A DNA stretch of 64,000 nucleotides, taken from positions 11,966,001-12,030,000 of the forward strand of contig NC_134753.1 of assembly GCF_050436995.1 (NCBI RefSeq), given 5' to 3'. The translations under genes and the position numbers were made by a program. Shown piece by piece: positions 36,099 to 47,300 of this stretch (positions are counted from its first letter, which is position 1; each line of letters begins with the position of its first letter). The notes beneath the pieces were generated by a model, which was not told the origin of the DNA, searched no databases, and saw nothing but the letters and a program-made list of their open reading frames with translations. The stretch is from Anticarsia gemmatalis. Its lineage: Eukaryota; Arthropoda; Insecta; Lepidoptera; Erebidae.

Positions 36099-36399
36099 CA
36101 TTTACTATAGTACATTCTGTGCCTCTTCGCAATTTATATGTGTCTCAAATAAACCTAATCCAAAGCACTCGGCACGCAAGTATTTGTAAATATTCTTATT
36201 ACGTATTATTAATTTACTGTAGATAGACAAATTAGAGTAAGATATCAAATTGCAAATCATTAAAATATAAACGAATTTATTTTTATGAATGGCTTTTATT
36301 TATTTTCTCCCGTAGCAGACGATCTTAGCCTTTTGAATAGGTCCAAAATGGGGGTGAAAGCTGGTAAGTCAGTAAAATATATCACTTGAACGTACATTT

Positions 36400-36470
36400 T
36401 CACGCCTTCTTCCCATTCAGGGAGGCAGAGACCAAAGAACGCCACTTGGTACGATGCTTACAAACTTCTC
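36400..36470. repeat. Dispersed repeat family B, copy 3
   Basis: 'cacgccttcttcccattcagggaggcagagaccaaagaacgccacttggtacgatgcttacaaac', closely matching 9675-9760. Confidence 0.6.
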
Positions 36471-36794
36471 AGAAAGAAAAATATTAAATCTACATAATCG
36501 TGTGTTCTTAGCATGTTACTATCCACGTAGATAAGACTAATTTAGTTCTAAATTAAATTAATACAATTACAGCATATAATATATTATATTATTATGGTAA
36601 AGCATCGAAACGAATGCTAGAAATGCAAAAAAGTTAAACAGCTGTTATTGACAGATGTCATAAGTATCAGAATTTTTTTTTAGATTGTAGGTTATGTTAT
36701 AAACCGAATCAAATTGTTTGTATTTTTATCATTTATTAAATACAATACTGGTTGTTGTTGTTCATTTTACGAAAATTAACGAGAAGCCTCAACG

Positions 36795-38698
36795 ATGGCG
36801 TTATATAAAGGGAAAGAAGTGCCTAAAGATGCTGTAATTCTAGACGAATTGGAGGCTACCCAGTACATTTGGAATGTTGTATCAGACTGGGAAAACCAAT
36901 CCGATGTGTAAGTTCATATTTATGACTAAAACTTAGACCGAAATCTGTAGATATTGTTTTAGAATTACAACTATTGTAAGCGTCATTGCTTTCAATATAA
37001 ATTCTAGTAGCGTAATTGAATGAATAACCAAACTTTAGTAGAACATTCGATTATGAATTGCTTTTAACAGAAAATTATTAAAAAATTCAATGCAGGTAAT
37101 AATCATCCGTTAGTGGTCAACAAAAACACCTAAGACTAAAAGAAATGTTAAAAACTTAGTCATACTTAAAAAAAAGATTAAAAAGTATTTATTGGAAAAA
37201 ACGTTGCTACAAACAATACAGAATGGTTTCACATACTTTGCCATTAAGCTGACATGCAAATAGTAAACAAACATTTTCTTTGCAGTTGGGCACTTCAATA
37301 TGCACCATTTGTCCTTGGTGGGATAAATGCAGTCTGTGGCATTATGATAAATAGATACTACAGGCAGAAGTTGAAACTCGGCACTTATGGTTACATTGCC
37401 TCTGTGGTCCCTATAACAGCTATGCCTGCTCTTTTGACTTCATTGTTTCATAGACATGTAAGTACTCAATTAGTTACCGTGTATAATTGAGGGACAAGGC
37501 TTCAAGTAAAAGATTTAGTAAACTGTTGAGATGACTTCGTACCTAAATCCTTTGAAAACTTAACTAACTTGACTATCACCACTTATGAATAAGATAACTT
37601 ACTCAATGTTAATGTTATTAGATCTTATGGTAAATAACATCAACTGTAAGCCCCTCTACTTGCTAATTAAATTAGGTACGTAACTTGTATATGGATCAAA
37701 ATCTAAACCCCAACCATTAATTACACTATTGTAATAGGAAATGTAAGAACGATATTGTACTCCTGTGGATGTAGCAATGAGTACTGTTAATGCAATATAT
37801 TATCTGTACTAAATTGTTGTGAGAGCAACTTCATAGGCAAATGAAGACAAAAACAATATTTTAATGATGAAATTGAGTATATTTTGCACTTGCATCCATT
37901 ATTAATGTTTTTCTATGTTTTCAGTTAGTAACAACAGATATGCTGTTAATGAAAAAGGAGTCCTGTCCAATATGTTACGAGCTGCGGTCAGGGGCCATAC
38001 AAGTGGGGATGGGATTTGCATACCCCATGGTGTTGGGACCACTGGCTGCTTTGATGGTGGGTAGCATTTTTAGGATTTTCTTTTCTCGTAAGATTTGCTT
38101 TTGTTCGCTTGCCTCACATAAGAGAGAATGGGTAATTTCCCCGATTTTGTAAAATTTTTCGTTGCTACTCCGATCCTAATGGCCATAGCGTGATGTTATA
38201 TAGCCTAAAGCCCTCCTCGATAAATGGTCTATTGAACACAAAAATATTATTTCAAGTTGTTCATGAGATAAGCACGTTCAAGCAAACAAACAAACCCTTC
38301 AGTTTTATAATATTAGTATAGATAGATGACAGAAAGTAGATAAATATGGGCCAAAACTGGCCAAATGTGACTGCTGAAATATTGTGTAATTTACTAGGCA
38401 ACTGTTCTGGTAGAATTATTCATGACAATAAAAGCTTCTCTTCACTCTGTTTCAGTACGCCAACCGCTACAACACTGCAAGGATACCAGAACTGACTGAG
38501 AATCCAAGAATCATGTTTAATTTCCTTAGAAAAATAACCAGGCCTTACACAGGAACCCTTACCTTCATGGTCCTCGGCCAGGTAGCCGCCTCATCAATAT
38601 TAACATACTTTGAAATGAAGAATAACTTCAAACTAAGAGGGAAGATAATGGAGATTGAAGCTAAATTAATAGCGAATGAAGGAAATAATGATAGTTGA
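36795..38698 (+). CDS. TMEM126A: TMEM126-family mitochondrial membrane protein
   Basis: Four exons, 36795-36907, 37286-37457, 37925-38056 and 38456-38698, with GT-AG borders and matching phases, join to 219 codons plus TGA. The vertebrate relatives TMEM126A and B are inner mitochondrial membrane proteins that assist assembly of respiratory complex I. Seen here: an N-terminal soluble stretch (ATQYIWNVVSDWE), hydrophobic segments around YAPFVLGGINAVCGIMI, YIASVVPITAMPALLTSLF, GMGFAYPMVLGPLAALM and TFMVLGQVAASSILTYF, and the family's CPICYELR motif in exon 3. The length is close to the usual 190-230. The start ATG is the first in the exon. AATAAA is at 38866-38871. Which vertebrate paralogue it corresponds to cannot be decided. 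A family C repeat sits in the third intron. Confidence 0.82.
38092..38325 (+). repeat. Interspersed repeat family C, copy 5
   Basis: The 5' end is degraded (ttgttcgcttgcctcacataagagagaatggg), but the middle ('catagcgtgatgttatatagcctaaagccctcctcgataaatgg') and end ('caaacaaacaaacccttcagttttataatattagtatagat') are clear. It lies in TMEM126 intron 3, sense orientation. Confidence 0.7.
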
Positions 38699-38865
38699 AT
38701 ACCAAATGCATTTAATGTAGATATAGCTTGTAAATAGATTTATTTGTTATTGCTGTTTTAAATTCATTTTTATTGTCTCATGAATTTACCTTGCGGAGTG
38801 AATAGATAGGTTGCGGCGAATCGCAAGATACATTAACTAAGCTGTAAGCTTAATAATTGAGCCCT

Positions 38866-38871
38866 AATAAA
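38866..38871 (+). terminator. Candidate TMEM126 polyadenylation signal
   Basis: AATAAA 168 bases after the TGA stop. Confidence 0.45.
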
Positions 38872-41800
38872 ATATGATATTTAAATTTGTTAGATGTTCA
38901 ATACAGGTGTCATTAAAAGGCTGCTAAGAATATCAGGAGTCTAACATAATAGTTGCTGTAACGTAGTAGTAAAAATGACTATGCCTATTGCGTTCTTTAT
39001 CATTGTAGACTGCAGAATAATGGTAGTTACAGGTGGCAGCTAAAGTCATGTTTTACGGCTACTGAGGTAGGTAAGTACTAAGGAAGGTCTACTACGATTC
39101 GTGAAAACGAAATTTTAATTTACTGAAATAATAAAGGTGTTCGTTTATGACCTTTCTGTATTCTATTTTGTGATTAAAAAACAAACGAAATATCAACGAA
39201 TGTACGTTTACGGGTTCTAAAATAAAAATCAAGAATATAGTTTCAAAGTAACCTATATTATTAGTTAATCATATTTAAGAATTACAAAACGGACAACAAA
39301 CTATGCACACAACTGTTACCAGATATTACAACTTCTAATATTGAACACATACAAACTGCACTTTCGACTTACGACTCTACCGTACAAGCGATTAAGATTC
39401 ATTTTTGTTCAACAGTTCTTTAAAACAAAAGCATTATTGTCAAATAGGTGAATTTTTCGCAATAAGAAAACTGAATGCAGGTTTGTGATTGGTAGAATCA
39501 CAAACACTGCAATGCAATCGTGCGCGTTAATTGGCCAGTCATTTTAAGAAAAACTGATTTATAGAACTGTTTCCAAAATGCATTCGATCCTAAATCGCTA
39601 ATACGATAAAGCCTTAAAACTGACCATTCAGAACACAACCAAAAACTATGCAAGTACTATTTAAAAATACCCTTATCATAAAACCTGACTATGGATATGA
39701 TTTCTCATATTACTACCAACACCTAACTCAAGGGCCGCGCAAACAATTTTAGATTCTACGCTTCTAAATTTATGGTTTATTTTTGTACATCAAACTATGA
39801 TTATAATGTCAGCCACGGCCCTACGAGTGACTTTTGCTCCGGTACAAAATCACGGACAGTTCCGAATGGTTCATGTTCTATACAAAATCGTTCCTTATGT
39901 CTAGTAATTGTATAAGTATGGATATTATGTATTGTTGATTTGCATCTGACTTTTGGCTAGCTTCAGAGTATTGTATTGTTTGGCTGATATATTCAGTTAC
40001 TATACTTTTTCCGTTTTTATTGAAGTCTTTAGGAGGTATGTTCTTTGTTTCTCCAGCCCTTCAGCTTTGATTAAAGGTACTTATAGGTAGTTCGACTTTT
40101 AAGGTTAAAGATTTTTTCAAAACGAAAATAGTATAGCCTTATCACCGGTATTCATATTTTGAGTGGGTACATTCACACAATGGTTTAAACTCAAAATAAT
40201 AATAATAAAATCCAGTAAATGCAGGATACACAACACAAAGAAATTAATGTGTGAATTAAAATATTATAAAATGTTCGAAAGTCGTGCATTGATTGAAGTG
40301 AGCCAGAAGTCTTAAAAGTAATATTTAAAACAATTTAAACTCAATTATAATATTTTCTTAATTATTTTTTCTGATATTATCAGCTCTGTATTGTTGGAAG
40401 TTGATAGAGCTTGTCTCACGACCACAAGGAAATGAACCAAGCTCTTGCTGGGCTCATACATTAAATAACAAAGAATTAATATGCCTTCGTCCATATTGTT
40501 TGTAGTCGTGGAAATAACCCGAATAATTTCTAAATTGCTTTAACACCGGTATTTTTTTCATTTTTAGGCTATTTCTGATACTGTTCTTGAGAATGGGTGT
40601 AGGGCACACATCAAGGCTGGCACGCGAAAGGGCTTTACCATACCCGGTTCAAGATAGTCTTGGAAGTATAGATGTCCTTTTATTTATTAAAAACGTAATA
40701 CAAACTACTAACTTCTTTGTTGTTTAATGTATGAGGTTTACATTTTATAAGGATGTGCACTAACACGAACGCATGTACGAACGAATATTAACTCACAGTC
40801 CATCGTATGATCAATTTTCTTCAATACAGTCACGTATACGTACACGCGCACGTTACAGCGTGCACCCTACCTTAGTGCCGTTCCATATCAACAATCGTAA
40901 CACATCTCGTCCCACAGGTCGGTGATCTACTTTATTATTACGATTTCTAGCTGTTCACTATTAAGGATAACAATTATACGTGAATATACTTTGAGTAGAT
41001 GTAGACGTTTTATATTTTAAAATGGATTTTTAGTTAATTTCAGTCACTTCTTAAGGTAGGTATTTTTTTTTCTATATGTATATGTCCCACTGCTGGACAC
41101 AGGTCTCCTCTCGAACGAGGGAGGGGTTAGGCCTTGAGTTCAATAGCTGGCCAAGTGCGAGTTGGGGGACTTTGCACGTCATTGATAATGTTTTATGATG
41201 GATAGCTTAAAAACAGGTAGGTACAAGATTAAGTCACATAGTATATTATAGAACTTATTTATTTTATATTTAGTCATATCATAATTTCTACACAGCATTT
41301 TAAAGAGTTGTACGATTTATTCGATGTTTCAAAACGGCCACATCCACTCAAAGTATCCACAAAATACGTTTACGAAAAGCAGACAAGCATTATAAACCCT
41401 GGCAGTAAACCCTACCACAAATAGCATCTGTTTCACAATTAACAACTCAAGTATCAAGAACGCATACTGTCCTTTTCTATTTACATGTAAAAAGAGCGAG
41501 AGAGTATGATGTTTAGGATAAGAATAGTTGATACTTGTGAAACAGGCCATCAGTACAAAATAACTATTTCAATCACATCATCATCTCCCGGTGTTCGAAC
41601 GTCGTGTCTATTTACATTAAATTTTAGAATTCCAACAATGAAAATAATAATTCGATATCTAGGCATTATTTGTCACACTTCACAACAAAACGCTTTCAAT
41701 AATTATCAATAATAGCTTCTCTTTACCTAAATATATATCATTCAATTTCAAGTCTTACACATTTTTGATATTCAGCTTTGTTCCCATCATACCGAGATAA

Positions 41801-42080
41801 CGAAATATCATTTATATTCCCCCATGCCCCGTCAACAAGATACAAACGATTCGATAGAATCACAACAATTTTCTCATCACCTCATAAATTATATTTAAAA
41901 GTAAGACACACTTACGTTCTACAACAAATGAATTCTTAAAGTAATTAATTATTTACTTTTTTTGTTCACTTTCATGCTTATATGTTTTTTTTTTAGAATT
42001 TTCACGTAATATTTGTATTTTTTTTTCGAGAACATTATACGTTCCGTTCTACGATTAGATTCCTTACATGATAGTTATAA
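38872..42080. other. Intergenic region between TMEM126 and the Harbinger-type element
   Basis: AT-rich and gene-free as far as I can see. 41083-41160 holds an antisense RTE-tail fragment ('gtcccactgctggacacaggtctcctctcgaacgagggaggggttaggcct'). No conserved frame was found. Confidence 0.5.
41083..41160 (-). repeat. RTE-tail retroposon fragment, antisense
   Basis: The reverse complement of the segment at 33705-33800: cactgctgggcaagggtctcctc-type sequence followed by gggaggggttaggccttgagt and ggccaagtgcgagttggg. Shares its box with the 3' end of the RTE ORF. Confidence 0.6.
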
Positions 42081-42720
42081 TGCTGGGGCCACACTACCGG
42101 GAAATGCCATTAATTATCGCGTTAAAGGACGTTAACCGTAGATGTAGCCACGACTTAACGCAATAATTTGACAACGGCATTTACATTGTCGTTTGACATT
42201 AGGCGATAACTCAAGTGGCGGTACATCAAAGAGAATACCGCGAGAATTAATGCGATAAAGCGGTCACACTACGCCAGTCAGTGTGCGTCGGGAGCTCGAC
42301 GGGATCGCACGTGTTTTGTGTTTGCAATATGGAGACATACTATGGAGTGGAGTAACGAGAAAGTAATTGCGTTTCTGGAGCTTCTGCAAACAGAACCATG
42401 TTTGTGGGATCCAAAACTGAAAAGTTACAAGAATCTAGGATCGCAAAGTGATGCTTGGCGTCGACTGATGGAATTAGTACCTTTTGAAACAACTATTGAA
42501 GAAATGAAAAAAAAAGAAGGAAAGCCTGATGAGTTACTATAGAACCCATTTAAACAAAATTAAAAAATCTTTGAAAGTAAATTTTACGCCGTTTTATCGC
42601 CAAACGTCAAATCACGTTGGCCGTATTAAGTGTAGCCACCTACTTTAGCGCGTTAAAAATTATCGCGATAATTACCGCGATAATGGGCATTGGACGTTGG
42701 CCGCTAATGTGGCCCCAGCA
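42081..42720 (+). mobile_element. PIF/Harbinger-type non-autonomous element, 640 bp, TAA target duplication
   Basis: The ends tgctggggccacacta (42081-42096) and taatgtggccccagca (42705-42720) are inverted repeats matching 15 of 16 bases. TAA flanks both sides (42078-42080 and 42721-42723), as expected for PIF/Harbinger insertions. The subterminal regions share aattatcgcg-type blocks. No DDE transposase is present. The only coding content is a short MADF-domain frame. Such elements normally carry a transposase and a separate DNA-binding (Myb/MADF-like) protein, so this looks like an internal-deletion product keeping part of the second gene. Confidence 0.78.
42342..42542 (+). CDS. MADF-domain fragment inside the Harbinger-type element
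   Basis: A 66-codon frame starting MEWSNEKVIAFLELLQ and ending with a stop at 42540-42542. It has the MADF pattern: a helix with KVIAFLELLQTEPCLWDP, then AWRRLMELVPFETTIEEMKKK. MADF domains bind DNA and occur in the accessory protein of PIF/Harbinger transposons. A full MADF domain is about 80-90 residues, so the C-terminal third is missing. It is contained within the terminal repeats and is probably a truncated transposon gene, not a host gene. Confidence 0.6.
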   Translation: MEWSNEKVIAFLELLQTEPCLWDPKLKSYKNLGSQSDAWRRLMELVPFETTIEEMKKKEGKPDELL

Positions 42721-42723
42721 TAA

Positions 42724-44347
42724 GTGAGTGCTTAATTAAGCGCAGCGCGAATGTCACATGTAAGTACTTTTGGTTTCAGAATAAAAAATAAAGAAATTAT
42801 TTGTCTACAGATGTTGTTGAGATCCAATGAGCGTTTCATGTGACGTCACAATTCCGGTTACGATGACATTATGATAAATGTTAATGATCTAGATTGTGAT
42901 ATAATATTTATCTATTAGCGGCACGTGCTAACCTTGCGACAATAGAAGCAGAGGTCAATAAACTTTGATAAGATCTTAGGTCACGATCGCAAATGATCAT
43001 AATATTAAGTTCAAACTTATAGGTATAATTAGAGCCGCCAAAGAATAAAATTCGATTGTGTTGTGCAAATAGCTCGTGTCTAGTTTTTTCTTTTAATTTT
43101 TAACAGTTTGGATACAACGTGACGTTTAATTTTATTGTGCCAACTGATTAGTCTCAATATCCTTCAGCAAAACGTGGCTAAGTCATTTAGTCATCTCGAA
43201 GTAACCGAAATTGCAACAACAAAACGCAAAGATTCAAAGTATAGTACAGTAACACACAGTGTGGAAGCATGGGCAACCCTTACAGCCAACCATGAGTCAA
43301 ATTACATGTATTCACTAACCAATGTTATTTATTTATTAATTTTAAACACCCACCGGTAACATGTCATACAACAATTAATATAAAATACAAACAAACCTTA
43401 GTCCCCCAGAGTGGTGAGTTTAGGCTCTTTTTATAGTATCAAAGGTACTATAAAAAAACCTCTTTCTTGTTGGCTTCAGACTATATAGATGCGGTACCGA
43501 AAGCGAAGCGATGCGAAGGCGAATTTACGCAATTAATCACGTATTTTTTTCTAGTACGGTTCGAATATAACAAGTTGCATTGATATTAAAAATATGCGCT
43601 GCTGCCTTCAATACTGCTTCCGTGACCACGGGTCGGCCGTAATTAGGGAATTGCGGCTGCTGTCACTAATAAAGTTAATAGTTACGCAGAAATAGGAGGA
43701 AGTACGATGACAGAAACTAATTTTCCAATTAACTTGTGCTCCTTCAGTTGAAATGGAGCAACAAGGTAATAGGCCGCAAATCGTTTATTGTCTCGTCAAA
43801 TATCGACTCACGCTTGTCAAGAGTTGTCGTTTAATACTGGAAAGTCAAGTCACCACTCTGGGAGGACTTCTAGTCAAAATTTCGTTCAAAGTGTATTGCC
43901 GATACTGAATGGAATCACGAAACACACTAACACTTTAGCATTGCATTAATGATCACACACGTAACACTATCAATAAATGTAAAACTCACTGCGTCGTATT
44001 AAACATTAATTCATAAGCATTACTATAAGATGGCACCTTGATGTTATCGAGGAATGTCATTGGCAGTGTTGTTCTTAACATTAAATGATTTTGATCAAAC
44101 ATCGATCTGGGTCGTTCGCCAATTCACTTTGAGCATAATTGTGACTTCTATCCGGACGTTCTGCTCTTCTATGATACTGGACACTAGACGTACACTTAGA
44201 ATCTAAATTATTACTAACACGATATCTAGCACTCGGCCCACTGTTCCAACTCCGGTGTATATTATGATAGTGTGTGTATGGTATACTGTTGTATACAAGT
44301 CTTAGATTGTTAAGTGGGTACCCTGCGAGGGGCGGGCGCGGCGTCTG
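42724..44347. other. Intergenic region 3' of AMMECR1
   Basis: Contains a candidate inverted-repeat element at 43401-43867. The rest is AT-rich with no conserved frame. The AMMECR1 3' UTR must begin at 44347 and run downwards; its polyadenylation site is not clear. Confidence 0.45.
43401..43867. mobile_element. Candidate inverted-repeat element, about 467 bp
   Basis: gtcccccagagtggtga at 43401-43417 and tcaccactctgggaggac at 43850-43867 are inverted repeats of 17-18 bases with one indel. The interior includes a small palindrome (tatagtatcaaaggtactata) and no coding frame. A target duplication is not clear, so the border is tentative. Confidence 0.5.
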
Positions 44348-47300
44348 CTAGCATCGCTGGCTGATGTATTCGTTGTATGTGGCAGAGATCTCCTCGGACT
44401 GATAGCGAGTTAGCTTGATGCTTCGTCGCATCTCGGCAGTGATGGCAGCCTTGTAGCCGCCCTTTCGTAACAGCGAGTCGATTGTTTGAATTTGGTCCCA
44501 ACCTGCAATTGTGTATTAACATTTTATAGTAACGATTGAAACGAAGGTAACGCAATGTTTAATATTGTCGTCACGCTACTGCCGCAAGGCAACCGAAGTT
44601 CTTTGTGCAAACACAAAAAAAAATTTGTATCGCAAACCAGATGTTTTGTCAGGTCTGTTTATACTTGGTGCCCATTATGGGTTGCTAGTTGTAAACGAGC
44701 GAGCGTTCAAAATTAAGAATCATTGCATCGAAACTAACGTTTTTATCTCATTCCTCGTCCGATTATTGCACTAACAAAACAAAAAAACATTACTAAAAAA
44801 CTGTACAGGATATTTTCTAGTCTTTATTTTTAAGTAACATAATAAAATAGATTGTATAAGGAAATTCGAGTAAGCCTCAAGGTTTAACATAGCACGCACA
44901 GTTGCGCAATAATCCGATCTTGTGAAACAGAATACATAGAAATGATGTGCATTATGCGTAGTAAGTTAAATACGTAGTTATAACAATTAGTGTATTATCT
45001 TTCACTCTTTAGTTACACGTGGATCTGCGTTATGGATCTTAACCACAAAGGACTTCCCTTTGTTTGTTGCGGTCATTAACTCAACGAAGTATACAATAAA
45101 TAGAATGTGTCTTGACTAATATTTTTCAAGAACTGCTGTCTTCAATTATTGTAGTTTTGTACTGATTTTTATTGAAGCAGTAAAATAAAAGTCAACAACA
45201 TATATTATGATATGTAGCCGTCTCCACATAGCTACATATCCAAAACCAAAATATAAAAGGTGAACGAAGTCCAAAAGCGATTGAGTGTTAAGAAAAATGT
45301 CGTAATATAAAAGAGTCGTAAATTAATTAGAGAAAACGAAAATATCTATAAGTACAAAGTTTGTTTAGAAATTATTCTTCTATATTTATTTCTATAAACA
45401 TACCTTGCTCAGTAGCAACTTGAGGTAAATAAGTGGCAGTTCGCTTGGTGCCGCGTTCACTGATGAACTCGATCCTGATGCCGTGCTTGCCGAGCTTCCA
45501 GTCGAGGTAGTGCTCGGCCTCCTCGAAGTGCTGCAGGATAGACACCGACACCGTCAGCCGAGGCACCTCCTCGCGCGTGATGGGTGTGAAGCGAGAGTCT
45601 TTTAGCGCGCTCGTTATCGCGTACTCACGGAGGCCTGGTGGAAGAACAATTGAATTAGTTTTAATAAATGACAGTCTTCTAATTGTAGGAGACTAACAGT
45701 CAAAAACTACAGTTTTATTTTTTATACATAGTACAACATTTCTTATGTTCCAATCAAAATCTTAAAATTTACTTTACACATATGTATAAGTTCCAAGGAT
45801 TACCATATTTTGACACATATTATTACTTTAAATATGCAGTTAACAAACATTTATTCTACGATCGTAATTAATTTGAAAATGTCTAGACTAGCATTTCAAT
45901 AAACTCTCTGAAAGTCAAGGTGATTTGATTAATTTTTATTAGTCATTGCTTACTGGTCCTTGTTACCTGGGTTATAACACATTACCCCTGCCTCCCCTCC
46001 GCCCAGGACCCATTTCCGAAACATGGAAGAACTCAATATGTCACCTATCCTCAGAACAACCTCAGTAAGCATAGCTTAACCTCAGAGATAGATCTATGTA
46101 ACTATTACTTAGCCACAAGCTCTAAATCAGACAGTATAATAAACATAATTACATCTATTACAGATGGCTGCTGTAATGTGTTAATAGTTACTAAATCAAT
46201 TAGCTCCAACAATCAATGTAATTGTAAATAGATAAGTTACATTGTATCTAATGGGATGATAAGTCTGTTGTTTCTTACTATTGTTGTATTTCAATGAAAC
46301 TGTACAACAATGGATTTTTATCAAGGATTATAGCCATACTTGTAAGACAATAGTTTAATGAAAATAAGTGTAGCATAAAAAACTGTAATTTTTTATTGTT
46401 TTCTTAATATTTTAAATGTCAGTTTAAAAAATTGTATAGACTACTCCCAAAGCAGTGTTTTCTTAGTACATCATTCCATTGCTGCTGTTAAATTAATTAA
46501 TATACAAAAGAAAATGTATTTATTTTCACACTTATAATCGCGGCGTTGGACCTGGGTATCACCAAATAACAACACAAGAAATGAAATCGATTTTGTATTA
46601 ACATCCCACACAGATATTGTAAAAGATGTCAGCGTAATAAATAAAATAAAGTTTAGTTCAGACCACAGACCAATACGTGCAAAAATTAAGTTCAATTTTA
46701 AAATCCACCGAGCGAAAACATTTAAACATAGATTTAGAAAACTCTCAGCAGAAGAATTAATTGCTAATGAAGAACAACTGAACCAAAAGCTCATTAATTA
46801 CTTTGAACCTCTTAATTTAGTAAATTTAGACGCAGAAGCACAATATGACAAAATAGTCACCGGTATTCATAAATGCATAAACAATTTAAAAACTAACAAA
46901 AAGAAAAACAAAAAGCTAAGTCCATCGACCCTTGATTTAATAAATGACCGAAATAAATATGGGATTGGTACAACAAAATATAGAGAACTAGACAAACAGA
47001 TCAAAAGAAGCATAAGAAGAGATATCAGAAATATTAACACTCATCTAGTCACAATAGCATTGGAAAAACATAGATCTTTGAGGACAGCAAAACAAGGAAT
47101 CACCAAAGGCAAAACCTGGATTAATAATATTAGAGATGACAGCGGTATGAAACATCACAATAGGGATAAAATCGTAGAAACCTGCACAAATTTTTATAGC
47201 AAACTCTACTCAGATCCTAATAAAAGACACTCAAAAATAGATTTTAAGTTCTCAGATACCATCGATGATATAACGAGCACAGAAGTACTAAAGATAATAA

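Larger units (their letters stand above)
34280..36794 (+). other. Flippase 3' UTR and intergenic region
   Basis: AT-rich DNA with several AATAAA hexamers, for example 34871-34876. It includes a second copy of the flippase's last coding bases (34514-34552), an inverted-repeat element (35975-36098) and a dispersed repeat (36400-36470). The TMEM126 promoter should lie just before 36795; no core element is obvious. Confidence 0.5.

Noticed and set aside
47060..47062. The ATG at 47060 as the start of the RTE protein
   Set aside because: The frame is open upstream to 46538 with endonuclease motifs, so this ATG is internal.
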